Counted from the first letter of the stretch, positions 12,755 to 25,508 are shown. The stretch is 64,000 nt of DNA from Echinometra lucunter (GCA_029962745.1 CM057158.1:5016602-5080601), one strand, 5' to 3'. Numbers and translations: made by a program. The notes: generated by a model from the sequence alone, not told the origin.

Positions 12755-12984
12755 TTATTTCTTCTTCTTGAGTTCTTCAAATCTTCTGGTGAGATCATCG
12801 AAGTCCACATCTTCTCCTCCAGCGGACTTTCCGCCGACAGTCGCATCGAGGGGTGGAAATGAGTTGATTGGTACAGCAGGGAGGTTTGGGATGGATTCAC
12901 TGGGCAGCTGGGCACTGGGGGGCTGGGATTGAGGCATCACTGGGGCTGGAGGCTGGGTTGGTGTGTTGTTTGCTGCAGGGGGAT
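12755..12984 (-). CDS. IST1: IST1 coding exon 10 (last)
   Basis: Acceptor CCAG at 12985-12988; TAA stop at 12755-12757. Encodes a Pro/Gln/Ala-rich tail and the terminal MIT-interacting helix (FDDLTRRFEELKKKK), closely matching vertebrate IST1. Confidence 0.93.
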
Positions 12985-15900
12985 CTGGAAAAAATGAGTG
13001 TGTTGTAAAAAAGTTAATAAAGCAGTGTCACAAAAGAGAGAGAATACATTGCAATGCTTTCATCTCTTGGATGAAGACAACTTCTAGAATGTGGGGAGGG
13101 GGGGGGGTATTTTTGTCTGTTTATTTGCTTTTCATTCTCTATGTCTGTTATATGTCATGAATGATAAAAGGATATATCATTATGCTGTCAGCAATATATA
13201 TATATATATACCTTATGTACATTCATGCAGTATATTCTGATGAGTGCATGTTTAAAAGCTTAACTGTTTGTGTTCATCGCTATTCTCCGATATACATAAT
13301 ATGTATATTATACATGTATTGGGGTGGGGGAGGGGGGAAGAATCCTGAGTGTTTGCAAGTGAAGTTACTGCACCAATGATTTGTGTTAGACATGAAAGAC
13401 AGCGATTCATGCAACCCCAAACAACTTTGGATTTTTTAGTTTCAAAACAGTTTCAAATTGCTGAATTATCTAAAGTCTTAGCATTAACCTTGTGAAGAGA
13501 GCGCTACTTACAAGGTGTTGGGTTGCTGTCATGAAGCTCATATGGTGGAGCCTAAAAGCAAAATAGAAAACATAAAATCATTTCTACATTATGATTAAAT
13601 CCGGGCCCCCTTGCATAAAACTTTAACCATTGATGGTAACTCTGCCATCAATGGTAATTACCATGGTAACAATGCTCAACAGCCAATCAAATTCAAGATT
13701 TCCATAGTAGTTACCATTGATGGCAAAGTTACCATCAATGGTAACTTTTATGCAATGGGGCCCAGGTCAAATCCAGTGGAAGGCATGCCAAAGGAAGATT
13801 ATATCGAAATTATCAATCAAGAATAAAATGCAGGATTTTAATTATGTGCAAAAAATATTATCAGCTTTTATGATGTTATTTCTCAAAAATGTGCAAAATG
13901 TAGGGAGCTTAAGAAACTGGAGACAACTGTTTTTTGTTTGTTTGTTTTTCAATTTGCATCATGTGCTCTCATACTCCATGTTTCCTTTTAACTCATGTTG
14001 TCAAGATTTTACACCAACAGAGAGGAATCTAGACTTATCTCTTCTAAAATAAATGGTGGAGAAATGAATACCATTTTACACCTTTTATTTGTTTTGGCAA
14101 ACTATGGCAGATCACCCTACAGCACATTGCTTGGTAATTCTTCCAAATTTCAACTGTCCTTCTCAAGATAAGACAAAAATTTGACAGAGAACAAAAGTAA
14201 TTCATGCCAAATAAAAGATGATGACTATGTTTCATGCTCAAGCAACACGAGTGAACTAGAATGATGGTACTTACAGGCACATTGGGTGGAGGAGCATTAG
14301 ATGAAGGTTGCTGGTATCCACCTGCTGCACCCATTGGTTGTTGCTATGGTAACAAAATCAAACATGCAAACAAAAATAAAAATTCACAGTACTACGTTTA
14401 AAGAAAAAGGAAATAAATTATCCATTAACCATTCTTTTTTAGGTGGGGGTGGAAAGCAATGTTGCAGGCATTGATGCAGGATGCTTCATACAATAATGAC
14501 ATTTATTTTAAGTCTGCTGAAAACTTATATCATGAAGAGTTTGTTAAGAATCAGGGCTTACAATCAGCTTCATGAAAAATTGAAAATAGCCACACAGTTT
14601 CCTACAAAAAGAGGATAAAATGGTGTAGTAATATGGCTCTTTTAACCAACTAAATGCAATGTAACTTAACTCTGGCAAATAAAATCTTAGTCATACCATG
14701 CAAGTTAGCACTGCCACAGCCCACAAGACACACATCAATTTTACATTCTCCTCAAATTCAATTTCTGAACTTATACTTGATGTTGTTACCACAGCAAGAC
14801 TATCATTAAGTAACTGCTATGGCCGTATCCAGCATAAATGCATAAATCATACTTTGTTACTATTACCTGAAAAATACCAGAATATGTATCAAGTTAATAA
14901 ACTCAGATTTTTAAAATTTTAGGAAACTGGTCTTGGTCAGAATGGTCCAGCTACAGGACCACTGTCAATTAGTATTTTAACCTACAATAATTTTTTTTTC
15001 ATTTATTTATTTTTTAAAAAATTTGTTTCGCTTTGTTTGCTTTGTTTGGTTATGTTTCATGTGAGACAGCCACTGAATTTGTGGAAAAAGAACTTTGTGA
15101 ATGCTGTGTAAACTGGGCAACAATCTACTGCAGGCAAAAATTCTACTTTAAAAAAAAAGGTCCACACTTAAATATTGTGAAATTTCCCTTTTTTCTAACT
15201 GGAAAAATACTGTATTTTCTGCTCAGTACTAATGAATCATCATGAAAAAGATTAAATCAAATAACTTAGGAATATGAGCTAAAATTATTGCTTTGCTATG
15301 GACCAATCAGAACTATGTAAAAGTTGATACTTTCACAGACTAGAGGAGCTTGTTTAAATTTTTGTATATATTCTCAGAATATGTTTGAAAATTAGCTTCT
15401 CATTACCACCGTACATATATATGCTGATAAATTATAAACATATAAAAGTGTTACAATAGTATATTTCTTCTACTGGAAGTTATTAGATCTTATTTATTGT
15501 AATTATTAAATGATACAGGATTTTAATTATGAACACATGATACTACATATATAAAGACACAAATTAGTGAAATATTTGACTTTGTGGATATATGAGGAAT
15601 GCTGATAAATAATACAGGGCGATTTTCAATGTAAATGTAAAGACTGTCATGAATCAAGATTCATGTAGCACGATACTACAAATGAAGATTCAGAAAAATA
15701 TGTGAACATGAAGATGATGATGAATGGCAATTCGTTTTTCATTGCAAAAATTTCACTGAATAGTATATACTTTCATGAAATTAAAAAAAACAACATGGTA
15801 GATGAAATGGATTGTTAGAGAAGGCTGGTATGGATAAATACTGTTCTATTTATAAGGTTACTGAATCATAAATAATGTCAAAACAGGGTAAAAAAGGTAT

Positions 15901-18900
15901 CAGATGGTTTGAAATCCAAAGAAAAAAATCATGATTGAAAACAAACAGGATAGTGAAGTGTTAACACAATCAGATTGTTTGAAATCCTGAGACAAAAAGG
16001 GCACCAGGATTATGAGGAAAAAATATTGAGTAACAAACAAACAAACAAAAAATAATATTGGTAGAATATTACACCTATGTCTAGTAATATGATCTATGGC
16101 AATCCATTTGTGAGAAATAATATTCAAAAAATATATTCAGAATGTGTCTCTATGCCCTATCAGTGATGCCCACTCCATATAATGAGTATATACTGTAAGT
16201 GTAAAATATGTTTAACCATTTGATTATTGGAATAACCATTACAATAGTCCATTTGGTTCAGTACAATATTTCATCTTAATCGGTGGTGTATACAAACTGT
16301 ACATCAAAAAGGAGTACAAGAACGGTAAGGGTATGAGAGGGGAATGAAGAAGAGAAAAGAGAGAGGCAGCACAGTGAGAAAGGAAGTGGCAGATGGGGCC
16401 GATGACAATGAATTTTTTTAAAGGACAGTCAGAGACGGAGGCAAGGACTGAGACAGAGATGGATACAGAGATGGAAGCAGAGAAAGAGAGAGATGGAGAG
16501 ACAGAGACAGAGACAGAGACAAGGTCAGAGAGGATGGACATAAAGACAAGAAAAAAAGAGAAAATGAAATAGAGATTTGGGCTAAAAGAGAAGAGAGACG
16601 GAGAGAGAGGAGGAGAGAAACACATAAGGACATGTTAAAAGTCAGACTAAAAACAATTGAAAGGAGAGACAGTGGGAGAAGAGCAGACAAAAGAAAGAGA
16701 GAGAGAGAGAGGGAGAAGACAGACAAATAGAGAGAAGACTAATGCTTCCCAAAGTGAAAAAGCAACAGAGAGATGAGACAGTCTTGTTTGGACAGACACG
16801 ACAGGTAACTCACCGGTCCATTAGGTAAATCCCCCACTGGGGGTTTACCAGGGAGGGGTGGGGGAGGACCCCGATTCTATGTATGGACAGATACATAAAA
16901 CACCAAATTCAAAAACTATCCTGAAATAAAACTTAATAGCTATTGAAAAAATTGTTGCAAATAGAAAAAAAAACGACTTGATATTAAACTCAGTCCATTT
17001 TACACCTTCACATCAGTAACAGTTTCGATAATGAAGATAATACTGTATACCAGCATCGTGCATGTCACAGATAGGTCTCTAAATTTATGCTCTACTTTTC
17101 AGAAGAATTATTTGATGGAATAGAAAAAAAATATACAATTCAGGGAAAAATCCCATTCGAAAATTTTTCAAGAGCATAATGATCACTGGAAGATTAGTAG
17201 TGGGAACTACCGTAATTGGGATTTTGGGAAGTGTCTTTCACAATGATGAATACAGAAGCATTATGTGGAAGGGAAATAACTGAAAATGCTCATCCACCTG
17301 TGCAAGGTTAATTCTAAATTTTATTACACATTTCTTTCGCAAATGTCAAACAATTCTGATATGGAGCATTTGAAATAGCAATGTACTATTATGAATGCTG
17401 AATTGCCTCTTTTATCAGAAAGAGTATATCTTACATTCTGTATACATGTTACAAATCATAAAATATGTACATAAATGAACTCTGGTTAGGGCCTAACCCT
17501 GATTGACAGTTTGTAGAAAGTCTCGAATCTAATTTTTCATTTCATATGTGAAAATCCTTGTTTGTAAGAATATGTGTGTAAAAATAAATCTAACAGAAAG
17601 CTCATGATTATAACTGAGAGCATCACTGCCTTGGCACAGAAAACCTGAAATAACAATGCCAGGAAAACAATCCAGTTGCAAACCTCAAATTATTTACAAC
17701 AGCCACAAGAAGTAAACGGGATAAGAATGAGCAAATGAGTTAGTACGTAATTACACAAAAAACTTTGCTAAATTATCAGCATTCAGAGGGCATGCATTTG
17801 GTGAAAATAAACAAGGAACCGCAAGAACAGCATGCTTAAAATCAAACCTGCGCCCAATAAAAAATCAATAAAAGTATAATGCATAAAGACCTATATGTTC
17901 TCTGAAGAACAAATGCAACGTTTATTAAAACCTGATGTACTATGGGGCTAGTACCCATACTTATGCACACACAGAAAAAAATACATGAGTGAATACGACT
18001 CAGTAGATGGAAAAACTGCAAAATCATTTCTTTTCATCAAACAGTGAATATCTTTTACTCTGGCTTCTCCTCCTTGGATTAACAAAGGTAGAAAAAAGCT
18101 AAGGATCTCTCTTTAATTTTACCGGCATCAGAAAATTGCATATTAAATCAAGTGTTCAAGTCTCAAATGCACAAAGTTAACATTTGGCAACAATTGCTTG
18201 ATCAGAAGTACTGGCACAGTCCTCTATGAGGAATATTTGAAACAACCACATACTCCAAAATTTTAGTAAAAAACAAATTCAAATTTGAAATCTGAACCTG
18301 CTATAAAACTGTAGACTGTTCATAACCTTGCTTTAATCAATAATTGCTCAATTACAGCCAATTTCATATGACTGCATAGCAGCAGGCATACAAAATAAGA
18401 TATACATGTATAGTCAGTGATTCCATCACATGTCAAACACAACTTACCGATAGGTCCTTGATCCATTCTATTTCATTAAAAAATAGAAAATCTCTTGATA
18501 TAACAACTGGAATTTGTAGTGCCATTTTTCAAGCACAGGTACAGTCATATGAAGAGATAGGTAAGTTTCGGAACAAATAAAGGAATAGTGGATTAATGAG
18601 TTTTGATTGTATTGAGACACATGTGATTGAATCCCCTTGTATATACATGTACTTACAGTCTGGGGAGGATAGGCCATGCCTGGATGTACTGTTGGTGGGT
18701 ATGGTGCCTGTGCCTGTGCTGGGGGTGCTTGTACAGGGGCACTGGGCATCGGGGGCTGCGCCATGCCTCCGCCCCCACTCCCACCACCACTATTACCCCC
18801 TGATGGTGGACCAGACGGGGGATTGCCCTTTTCATCCATGTCGATGAGCAATTGCTCTACATCAGCTCCCTGTGGGCGTGGGAAGAAAGAGAAAATGGAC

Positions 18901-21900
18901 CACACTCTAGTGCTAATTGCTTTAAGGTTAGAATTATTACAAGGAAAATTTGATACTTATAAAGGTGTAAATGAAAAAAAAAAACTTTATCTATGTATAG
19001 CTACGATGTATGAAATAAACCTGTAAAACCTGAATGAGATTCTACGCATTAACAGTAAAGAAGAAATTAAATGATAATGTTAGACCCGATGTACAGAGCC
19101 CTGCTTTGTTTGAACCCAGATTTTATGCATGTGTACATGTACGCTAACTGGTCTTCTCACTCACAGTTTTTATGCTTTATAAGGAGTACATAAACTCCCA
19201 GTATTTCCTTATGGAAGTAATATTTGAAGCTCATATTTCAAATTAAATATAGTAACCTGGTACCCCTAGACAAACTAAGCAATATGTCTTTTGGTAATTT
19301 GACACTTTAGCCTTCCACAAACAGCATACCTAAACCTAACTTGAAACCCCAAATCAAAAACCTAGCCCAAAATCTAATTTTGATAAGATAAAAGCCAGGA
19401 GAATAGTCAATCAACTGAAAATGATAAAATATTTGTAACATGAAAACTACATCTTCTGCTGTTAGCTAGTGTTACTACCTGTATTATCACTTGTTGACCT
19501 TCTATAATATCTTGATCACTATGAAAACAACTAAATTTGACTACTGACAACTGAGACTGAAAGTTCTGACTTCTTTTGAAAATTATGATATAAACATCTC
19601 CTGTACAGTGATAGAAGTTACTTACAGGATTTTTCTCTTCTTTTTTTTTTCTAAAATAATTCATAGAAGCAGTTGCTTTGTAGAATGTGTTTGTTTAACC
19701 CCTCATAATAATAATCATGATCATAGTCTAAATTGAAGTATTTCTATGATCATATTTTCCAACATCATCATTATGATATTCATCATTACTAGCATTATAA
19801 TTATCATGGATACATTTATCATTCAAATAGCAATCATTACAAAAAGAAAATTGTAAACTCAAATTAACAGCCACTGTTTTGGGAGCATATGATGCACTGT
19901 GACTTCTCGCAACCTCAACCAGGATATTCTTACCATTATCAAGTATCTATTATTAGTATTGTAAGTATTATACCAGACATAAGCATCATTAAAGGCTTGT
20001 TCACACATGCAGCAGTTAACTGCTTTAAAAAAAAAGTTTTTTTGTGTGTTCAAAGTGAATGCATGTGACGCAACTAATGTGCTATGCATACTCACTTCTC
20101 TGTGTGTTATAAATACAGCAATGTGGTGCACAGTATGCTTACAAGTGGTTTGCCAATGCATGTCTGAACAAGCTCTTAATACTGCAACAATACTCACACT
20201 GAAAGCCACTGGGTTAGGAACATATGGGACATTGTGACTCCTGGCAATCTCAATCAGATAGTTCTCCACTAGAGTTTGGGGTGGTGCTTTCACACTCATC
20301 TTATGCTTCAGCTGTGACAGAGCAAAACACACAGTGGCATATTTGTCACAAATACGGTACAGCGTAACTTTTATAGATAAGGAATGCTCAAAATACATGA
20401 GAAAAGTGGTCCTTAAAGGCAGATGTTCTTTACTTATAGGCATGGTTCTCGCCAGTACATAACACCCATGGTTCTAATACCATGTGTAAAGGGTTTCAGA
20501 CAAGGAAGAACCATGTGTGAAATTGCTGCACCATGCGTGGCAACAAGGGTAAAAAAATATTGGAGTATATATTCCTAACAATAATGATAAATGTCACAGA
20601 TTGTTTAGCTTTTTGGCAATGTATTTTTACTTTTATGCCATTAGTAGACGACTCCTGCTTGCCAAGAAGTATTTTTCATCCTTGTACTATAGCATATACT
20701 GCCACCACACCTAACTTTAGGTGTTATTCCGTAAAATTCTGAAACTTCCACGTTCTGGGCAGAGTGGGAACCGTGTGTGGATTTTTTTCTAGTGAGAACC
20801 CTGCTAGGTTCTTTCACTATACTGTCTTGATAGACAGGTGGTCTTTCTGAACAGGAAGGTACTAAAGGCAGGTTTGACACATTCATTCTAATCAAGTCCC
20901 AGCACTTCCAGGAGAATTACCAAAAATATTTCAATGTATTCCATGTGATTCTCATCAAATTCTGTTATTAAGTATAATGATGATGATGATGATACTACTT
21001 CTACTACTACTACGACAACAACGACGACGATGAATACTACTATTACTACTGCTACTGCCACTACTGCCACTACTGCTACTACTACTATTACTACTGCTAC
21101 TGCCACTACTGCCACTACTGCTACTACTACTATTACTACTGCTACTACTGCTACTGCTACTGCTACTACTGCTACTACTTCTACTGCCATTACTGCTACT
21201 ACTACTACTACTGCTACTACTGCTACTGCTACTACCACTACTGCTACTACTACTACTACCACTACTACTGATACTATAATCAAGAAAAGATGACATCTCA
21301 CCCTCTCGTTGACCCAGTTTTCTCTATCTGCGACACATATCTCAAAGAATTCCTTGCCGTATTTACCTCTGAATTGTTCTGCAATCTGGACAAAAAATGG
21401 ATAAAAGGATGGAAGTTTGGAATGTTACTCTCAACCAGGAGAAGCACAACAGCTTCAAAAGCATGAGTGGGTGTGCAGAAAGGGAAGGAGAGGGGGCAAG
21501 GGAATTTGACAAACAAGCAATTCTCTCAGAAAAGAGGGCATTTTTTTATGCACACATCTGCATTCAGTACCATGTCTTCATGTATCAAATGTCATTACAT
21601 GGTATTCACAAAAAAATTCTAGCTTAAATCTACTATGAACGATTTTTAAAGCAATTATCACAAGGGATTTGTAATTTTTCACTAAGCACTGGATCACGAC
21701 AGGATATCATTCAGCAAAACCACTTCCTTGTTTTCAATCAGAGAGACAAGTTTATTGCGGATGAATAGGATACTAATAAAAACATACAGGAAACAACATT
21801 ATTGACAGTAATGAGTGAGAAGACAGAATATCAAATGTGAAAATGAAGAACAGTTATCTGACTTCAAGTTCTTCATTTCCTTTCTCTAATATCCTGTCTA

Positions 21901-23332
21901 TGAATCTGTACACTTCACTACAATGATTGCATTATCTGCTTTCTGATCATGACCACTTATTGACCAGCCTATTTCACTCATGTACATTTAGCAACCCTCT
22001 ATCCTCCCTTCTAGAATGTTCAGTGGGTATTTTGATGCGTGAGACCGAATGCAATATGCATAACCTAAAATAGCTGAAATAAAAATAATTTACCCACTTG
22101 TGAAGTCTTATGATTTATTGCAACCCCATGTTACTGCCTCTAATTTTTTTAATATGAAAAATGGATGACACATTTTGTCTGTTTTCTGATAATGAATTTT
22201 CAAACCATTAACACATACCACTTTCAATTCTTGAACATCTTGTGACATGCGAGGGGCCACCCATATCACGCTGGCAATGGACTCCTGAAGTCCCTCGTCA
22301 ACTGTCTTCATGGTCTTGATGAGGCCAAATCTTGCCAGCAGGAGGTCACAGTAGAGTTCAACCAGTTCCATAGCCTCAACCAGGTAGTCTTCCCTAATGA
22401 TGTGCTCCACCTTAAAATTGGCAACAATAACACATGCATATGATGAAATGTGATGAAGGAGAAACATGAGCTGTGAAGGAGGAGCAGAAGAAGAAAGTGG
22501 AAGGGGCAGAGACGAAATGCTTAAAAACTATTAGAGGTGTCACCAGATTGGATAGAAGAAGGAATGTGAAAGTGTAGAATGAAGTACAGGTATAAGACAG
22601 AAAATGAAAGAGTGCAGGCTCAGATGGTATCTCATTCGACGGGAAGCAGAACACAGTGGAAAGGATAAGATAACGAGAGGAAGGGACAGATTGTATTAAG
22701 GGGGATGGAGTTTAGAGATGAATTACAGTTTTATTTTAAATCTCTGAATGCATATTGGGGAAGTTTTGAAAGATTTACATGAAAATCAAAAATTATTAGC
22801 AAAGTATTTTTGCATGGGGTTACAAAATAGAAATCCTGTAGATGAGGTTTCCTGGTTCATCAGTTAAATTGATAAGAATTGAAGTTCCATCATTACAATT
22901 GTGTCACTCGATATTTCAATACTGCCAAGTATATCATACATTTTCCAATACTGCAAATATATCACAAATTTCCCAATATTATATCATTAAGTGCCGTTTA
23001 CGTTTTTAAAAAATCCTCAACCTCTAATATCAAATATTATCTTTACTATGTGCCTCACCTTCCCCTTCACCCTCCAGAGGGAAAAAAACCCAATGATAAT
23101 AATGGTATCTTTTATAAAAAAAAAAATATATCAAACCCCAGCTGAATTGAACAATAAAAATTTTGTACAAAGCTAATAAAAAGAATACACATAAAATATA
23201 CAACAAATAGAAAATGTAAACATATTCAATATTCACAATTCATAAAAGTACAAAATGCCACACATTGGAAAAGTAATAAAATACATTTAATAAGATACGA
23301 CATTAGTATCAGGAATGTGTTGGCTATTTTAT

Positions 23333-23381
<49 letters not shown>

Positions 23382-24648
23382 CATGCTTAATATCAGAAAG
23401 TCAGGTGAACAATGTTTTTTCCCTTAGTAATTTGCTGTACAATGACTGATTAAATGATCAATTTTTCAACTAAAAATCTGTTGCATGAATGTGGGAATAA
23501 AATCATATAACAAATACCTCACATTCCATAATTTTCTTTCAACAATGCACAAACATTTTAAAGATACTAATAGTGCATTTCAATTTGGTAATAGAGATAA
23601 ATATATATGAAATCAATTTCCTCAGTTGGCAAATGTCTAGCAAAATGAATGAAAGACTTTTATAAAAAATTTCTTTCTCACCCTTATTCTCGCTCTATCA
23701 TCTTTTCCATTTGCAACATAGTCAGCGACTTCTTTTCTTGCCTTCTGAGCCTGTTCAGCTAATGGAAAAAGGGACCAAATGTAAGAAAGATTTTCACATA
23801 AAAAACACAATATTTTAACACAAATATATAGTCTAGGACAGTGCAAACTCTGATTTGAAACCGATAACTGTTCAATACATCCATAATGAACTACGAGGCA
23901 AAAAATGAAAATATAGATGTCATCTCAATTCATAGTGGATGCTTTAAAATGCAAATAATAACTAAGTATCTTTTCTAAATATTTTCAATTATTCTGTTTA
24001 TCAAGGTTCACTGCAGTGAATGACAAAAAGATTAAAGGAATTGCCTTACATGTACATGTATCAGTTGTTGGAACTTTTATTCATTACTTCTCCTTTTTTA
24101 AAAAGGTACAAAAATTTCTTAAACCTAAAAGGTCTGAAAGACAGTTAGGGAGATCCCGGCACTGCTCAGATGGTTATGGTCAAATTACATTTATAGAAGT
24201 TAACAAACTTTGGCCAATGCTGGAAGCTCCTGTACTCATGAACAGAGTAAAAGAAGGTATGGAAAGTTGGAAACAAGGGGCCTTTTTCTCGAAACCATCA
24301 TAAGTCTACATGTAAGTCCGTGGACATCTCATTGAAACGCATGTTAATTCTACAACACGTGTCCCTACAGGTTATCCAAGAACTTAGACTTGTAACGCTT
24401 TCGAGAAACAGGCCCTAGATCATTAGGAGGAATATATATTTAACAAAAGCTTCCACAGTATGCATGCACTTTGCGAGGACCGTTGGCAGCCAGATCAGAT
24501 TAAACGTACGACTCTTGCCTGAAACAGGATAAGTAAATGAATACCAAATTATGCACTTACTCTTCTTTTTCTCCAGAAGTTTCAATCTGCTGATGCTGAG
24601 CTTCAAGTTAGTCTTCAGTTTTTGAGCATTGTAGCCCCCACTAAACAT
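12755..24648 (-). CDS. IST1: IST1 homolog, ESCRT-III-associated factor (complete, ten coding exons)
   Basis: IST1 binds CHMP1 and VPS4 and acts in cytokinetic abscission, endosomal tubule scission and membrane sorting. Coding exons are 24561-24648, 23682-23758, 22219-22410, 21302-21385, 20198-20311, 18657-18869, 16814-16876, 14275-14343, 13512-13551 and 12755-12984. All have AG/GT borders and compatible phases, giving 389 residues against about 364 in human. Residues 1 to about 185 form the helical IST1 (Ist1/DUF292) domain: an N-terminal LKLSISRLKLLEKKK helix, then EHIIREDYLVEAMEL and ELYCDLLLARFGL. Residues about 186-360 are a low-complexity Pro/Gly/Gln linker. The C-terminus carries a MIT-interacting motif, DVDFDDLTRRFEELKKK, which in family members binds VPS4 and other MIT-domain proteins. 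The start is the first ATG, 29 bases after a splice acceptor. Identity is secure; the linker exons are supported by frame and splice sites rather than similarity. Confidence 0.95.
13512..13551 (-). CDS. IST1: IST1 coding exon 9
   Basis: A 40-nt exon with acceptor TTTTAG and donor GTAAGT. It encodes APPYELHDSNPTP and leaves phase 1, which matches exon 10. The PPYE motif parallels the PPSYE segment of vertebrate IST1. Confidence 0.8.
13603..13763. mobile_element. foldback MITE, GGGCCCCCTTGCATAAAA ends (copy 1)
   Basis: 161 bp inside IST1 intron 8-9. The ends GGGCCCCCTTGCATAAAAC and GTTTTATGCAATGGGGCCC-type complement each other. The arms consist of ACCATTGATGGTAACT words and the loop contains CAACAGCCAATCAAATTCAA. 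A second copy with the same order of words is at 32278-32436. Non-coding and presumably non-autonomous. Confidence 0.85.
14275..14343 (-). CDS. IST1: IST1 coding exon 8
   Basis: 69 nt, phase 0 at both ends, acceptor ACCATAG, donor GTAAGTACC. Encodes a Gln/Gly/Pro-rich linker segment (MGAAGGYQQPSSNAPPPNVP). Assignment rests on frame and splice sites. Confidence 0.75.
14344..16813 (-). other. IST1 intron 7-8
   Basis: 2.5 kb of AT-rich DNA with no exon-like segment. The last 500 bp (about 16320-16740) are a polypurine tract. Short frames at 14698-15245 and 15900-16127 show no domain. Confidence 0.6.
16320..16740. repeat. polypurine tract with (AGAGAC)n-like words
   Basis: Plus strand rich in AGAG, AGAC and GGAG words, with a GA dinucleotide run near 16697-16710. 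The minus-strand Ser/Leu-rich frames of about 100-128 codons are by-products. It lies about 75 bp beyond the 5' splice site of IST1 exon 7, on the intron side. Confidence 0.8.
16814..16876 (-). CDS. IST1: IST1 coding exon 7
   Basis: 63 nt, phase 0, acceptor ACATAG and donor GTGAGTTACC. Encodes NRGPPPPLPGKPPVGDLPNG, a proline-rich linker reminiscent of the FNGLP region of vertebrate IST1. Confidence 0.75.
16877..18656 (-). other. IST1 intron 6-7
   Basis: 1.8 kb of unique AT-rich sequence with no repeat family or exon recognised. Confidence 0.6.
18657..18869 (-). CDS. IST1: IST1 coding exon 6
   Basis: 213 nt, phase 0. Begins GADVEQLLIDMDEKG after a CCCACAG acceptor, continues as a Gly/Pro/Ala/Gln-rich linker, and ends PPQT before GTAAGTACATG. 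The DLID-like start corresponds to the region just after the IST1 domain in vertebrates. Confidence 0.85.
20198..20311 (-). CDS. IST1: IST1 coding exon 5
   Basis: 114 nt, phase 0, acceptor GTCACAG, donor GTGAGT. Encodes LKHKMSVKAPPQTLVENYLI and EIARSHNVPYVP, the conserved end of the IST1 domain. Confidence 0.93.
20977..21275. repeat. trinucleotide repeat block (CTA/CTG/CCA)n
   Basis: About 300 bp of ACT/GCT/CCA triplets with a higher-order period near 21045-21140. It sits within 30 bp of the 5' splice site of IST1 exon 4, on its intron side. The Ser, Thr and Val homopolymer-like frames across it are by-products. Confidence 0.9.
21302..21385 (-). CDS. IST1: IST1 coding exon 4
   Basis: 84 nt, phase 0, acceptor TGTCCAG, donor GTGAGATG. 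Encodes IAEQFRGKYGKEFFEICVAD and RENWVNER, matching the vertebrate segment running from IVADQL to NDR. Confidence 0.92.
22219..22410 (-). CDS. IST1: IST1 coding exon 3
   Basis: 192 nt, phase 0, acceptor ATTTTAAG, donor GTATGTGT. Encodes VEHIIREDYLVEAMELVELY and CDLLLARFGLI, the most conserved helices of the IST1 domain, to ELKV. Confidence 0.96.
22411..23681 (-). other. IST1 intron 2-3 with GATA microsatellite
   Basis: 1.3 kb; contains the ATAG repeat at 23333-23381 and purine-rich sequence at 22450-22690. No exon seen. Confidence 0.6.
23333..23381. repeat. (ATAG)n / GATA microsatellite
   Basis: About twelve uninterrupted tetranucleotide units. Confidence 0.95.
23682..23758 (-). CDS. IST1: IST1 coding exon 2
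   Basis: 77 nt, from phase 1 to phase 0, acceptor CCATTAG and donor GTGAGAAAG. Encodes EQAQKARKEVADYVANGKDD and RARIR, the second conserved helix pair. Confidence 0.95.
24276..24416. mobile_element. foldback element, AGGGGCCTTTTTCTCGAAA ends
   Basis: About 140 bp in IST1 intron 1-2. The left end AGGGGCCTTTTTCTCGAAA is complemented by TTTCGAGAAACAGGCCCT at the right. TAAGTCTA-type words inside are also inverted. Non-coding. The end resembles those of the GGGCCC and GGGGTG elements in this window. Confidence 0.75.
24561..24648 (-). CDS. IST1: IST1 coding exon 1
   Basis: The ATG at 24648 starts MFSGGYNAQKLKTNLKLSIS, aligning with the N-terminus of vertebrate IST1. Donor GTAAGTGC leaves phase 1. 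The exon continues 5' as 29 bp of untranslated sequence to an acceptor (TTTTGTACTAG) ending at 24678, so at least one non-coding exon lies upstream. Confidence 0.95.
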
Positions 24649-24800
24649 GACTGATGCCTTGATGTGTCAAGTTCAACCTAGTACAAAATGAAATAAAAAT
24701 GTTCATTGGAATCATGTGTACAAGATTTTTTACCACACTTTTTATGATCCTACCACATTTACATTTATTCTTTTCTCGTTGAATTATTCTTTGCACTATA

Positions 24801-25508
24801 GGGGCGTTCACACACAAGGTAAAGAACGAGATTCAAAAATCGATTTTATTTTGTGTGTGGACAGAATAATCTCACTAATAATCGCAATTCTAATCGTGAT
24901 TCAACTCGCAGTAAGAAGTGCAATTTTTCAGAATAATCGCAACTATTTACCATGCGTTGTGTGTGTGTGAATGGAATCGCGATTTGAAAATCGGTTCTAT
25001 CTATCCCATCATTCTTTGCGTGTGTGCGATTGATGCGCTATGCATGCAGTGTATGCAGTGCATGCACAGACGTATTATTACATGTACGTAAAGGATGCAC
25101 ACACTGTATGCATACATGTAAGCATGGATGCACTGCATGCTATCTTGGCACTGTTGATCTCGTTTTATAGCAAACAAATGTTTTGTGTAATAGTACATAA
25201 TCATTTAGTATTTAATTATTGAGTTGTTAAAGTACTTTCTGCAGCCCTTCCATCTAACTGTCGAGGTGAATATTTTCCCCCGTCGAGATCGTGTTTAACA
25301 GAAGTTAAGCGGAGAAGTTTGTGGGCTCTCCTGCCTCTTTTCTTTGCCTTTCTCATGTGTGTTTGAATGGTCAAAATAAAATCAAAATTTGAATGGCGAT
25401 TAGAATCGTGATCCGAATTTCGGTTTTTCCTTGCGTGTGAATGGTAGCAGTAAAACTGAAATTTGGATCGCGATTCAAATTTCAATTCCTCTTGTGTGTG
25501 AATGCACC
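24801..25508. mobile_element. ~0.7 kb inverted-repeat element, GTTCACACACAAG ends
   Basis: The left end GGGGCGTTCACACACAAG is complemented by CTTGTGTGTGAATGCACC at the right. Inside, GTGTGTGAATGG and GAATCGCGATT words recur in both orientations. No transposase frame. It lies in the presumed first intron of IST1. Confidence 0.6.

Noticed and set aside
16239..16726. Ser/Leu-rich frames of 102-128 codons
   Set aside because: By-products of the polypurine tract in IST1 intron 7-8.
19859..20443. 194-codon minus-strand frame as a single gene
   Set aside because: Only its middle (20198-20311) is coding, as IST1 exon 5; the rest is intron read-through on both sides.
20888..21301. Val-, Ser- and Thr-repeat frames of 87-137 codons
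   Set aside because: By-products of the trinucleotide repeat in an IST1 intron.
23333..23381. Regularly spaced repeat considered as a CRISPR array
   Set aside because: It is a simple GATA microsatellite without spacers, and the genome is eukaryotic.
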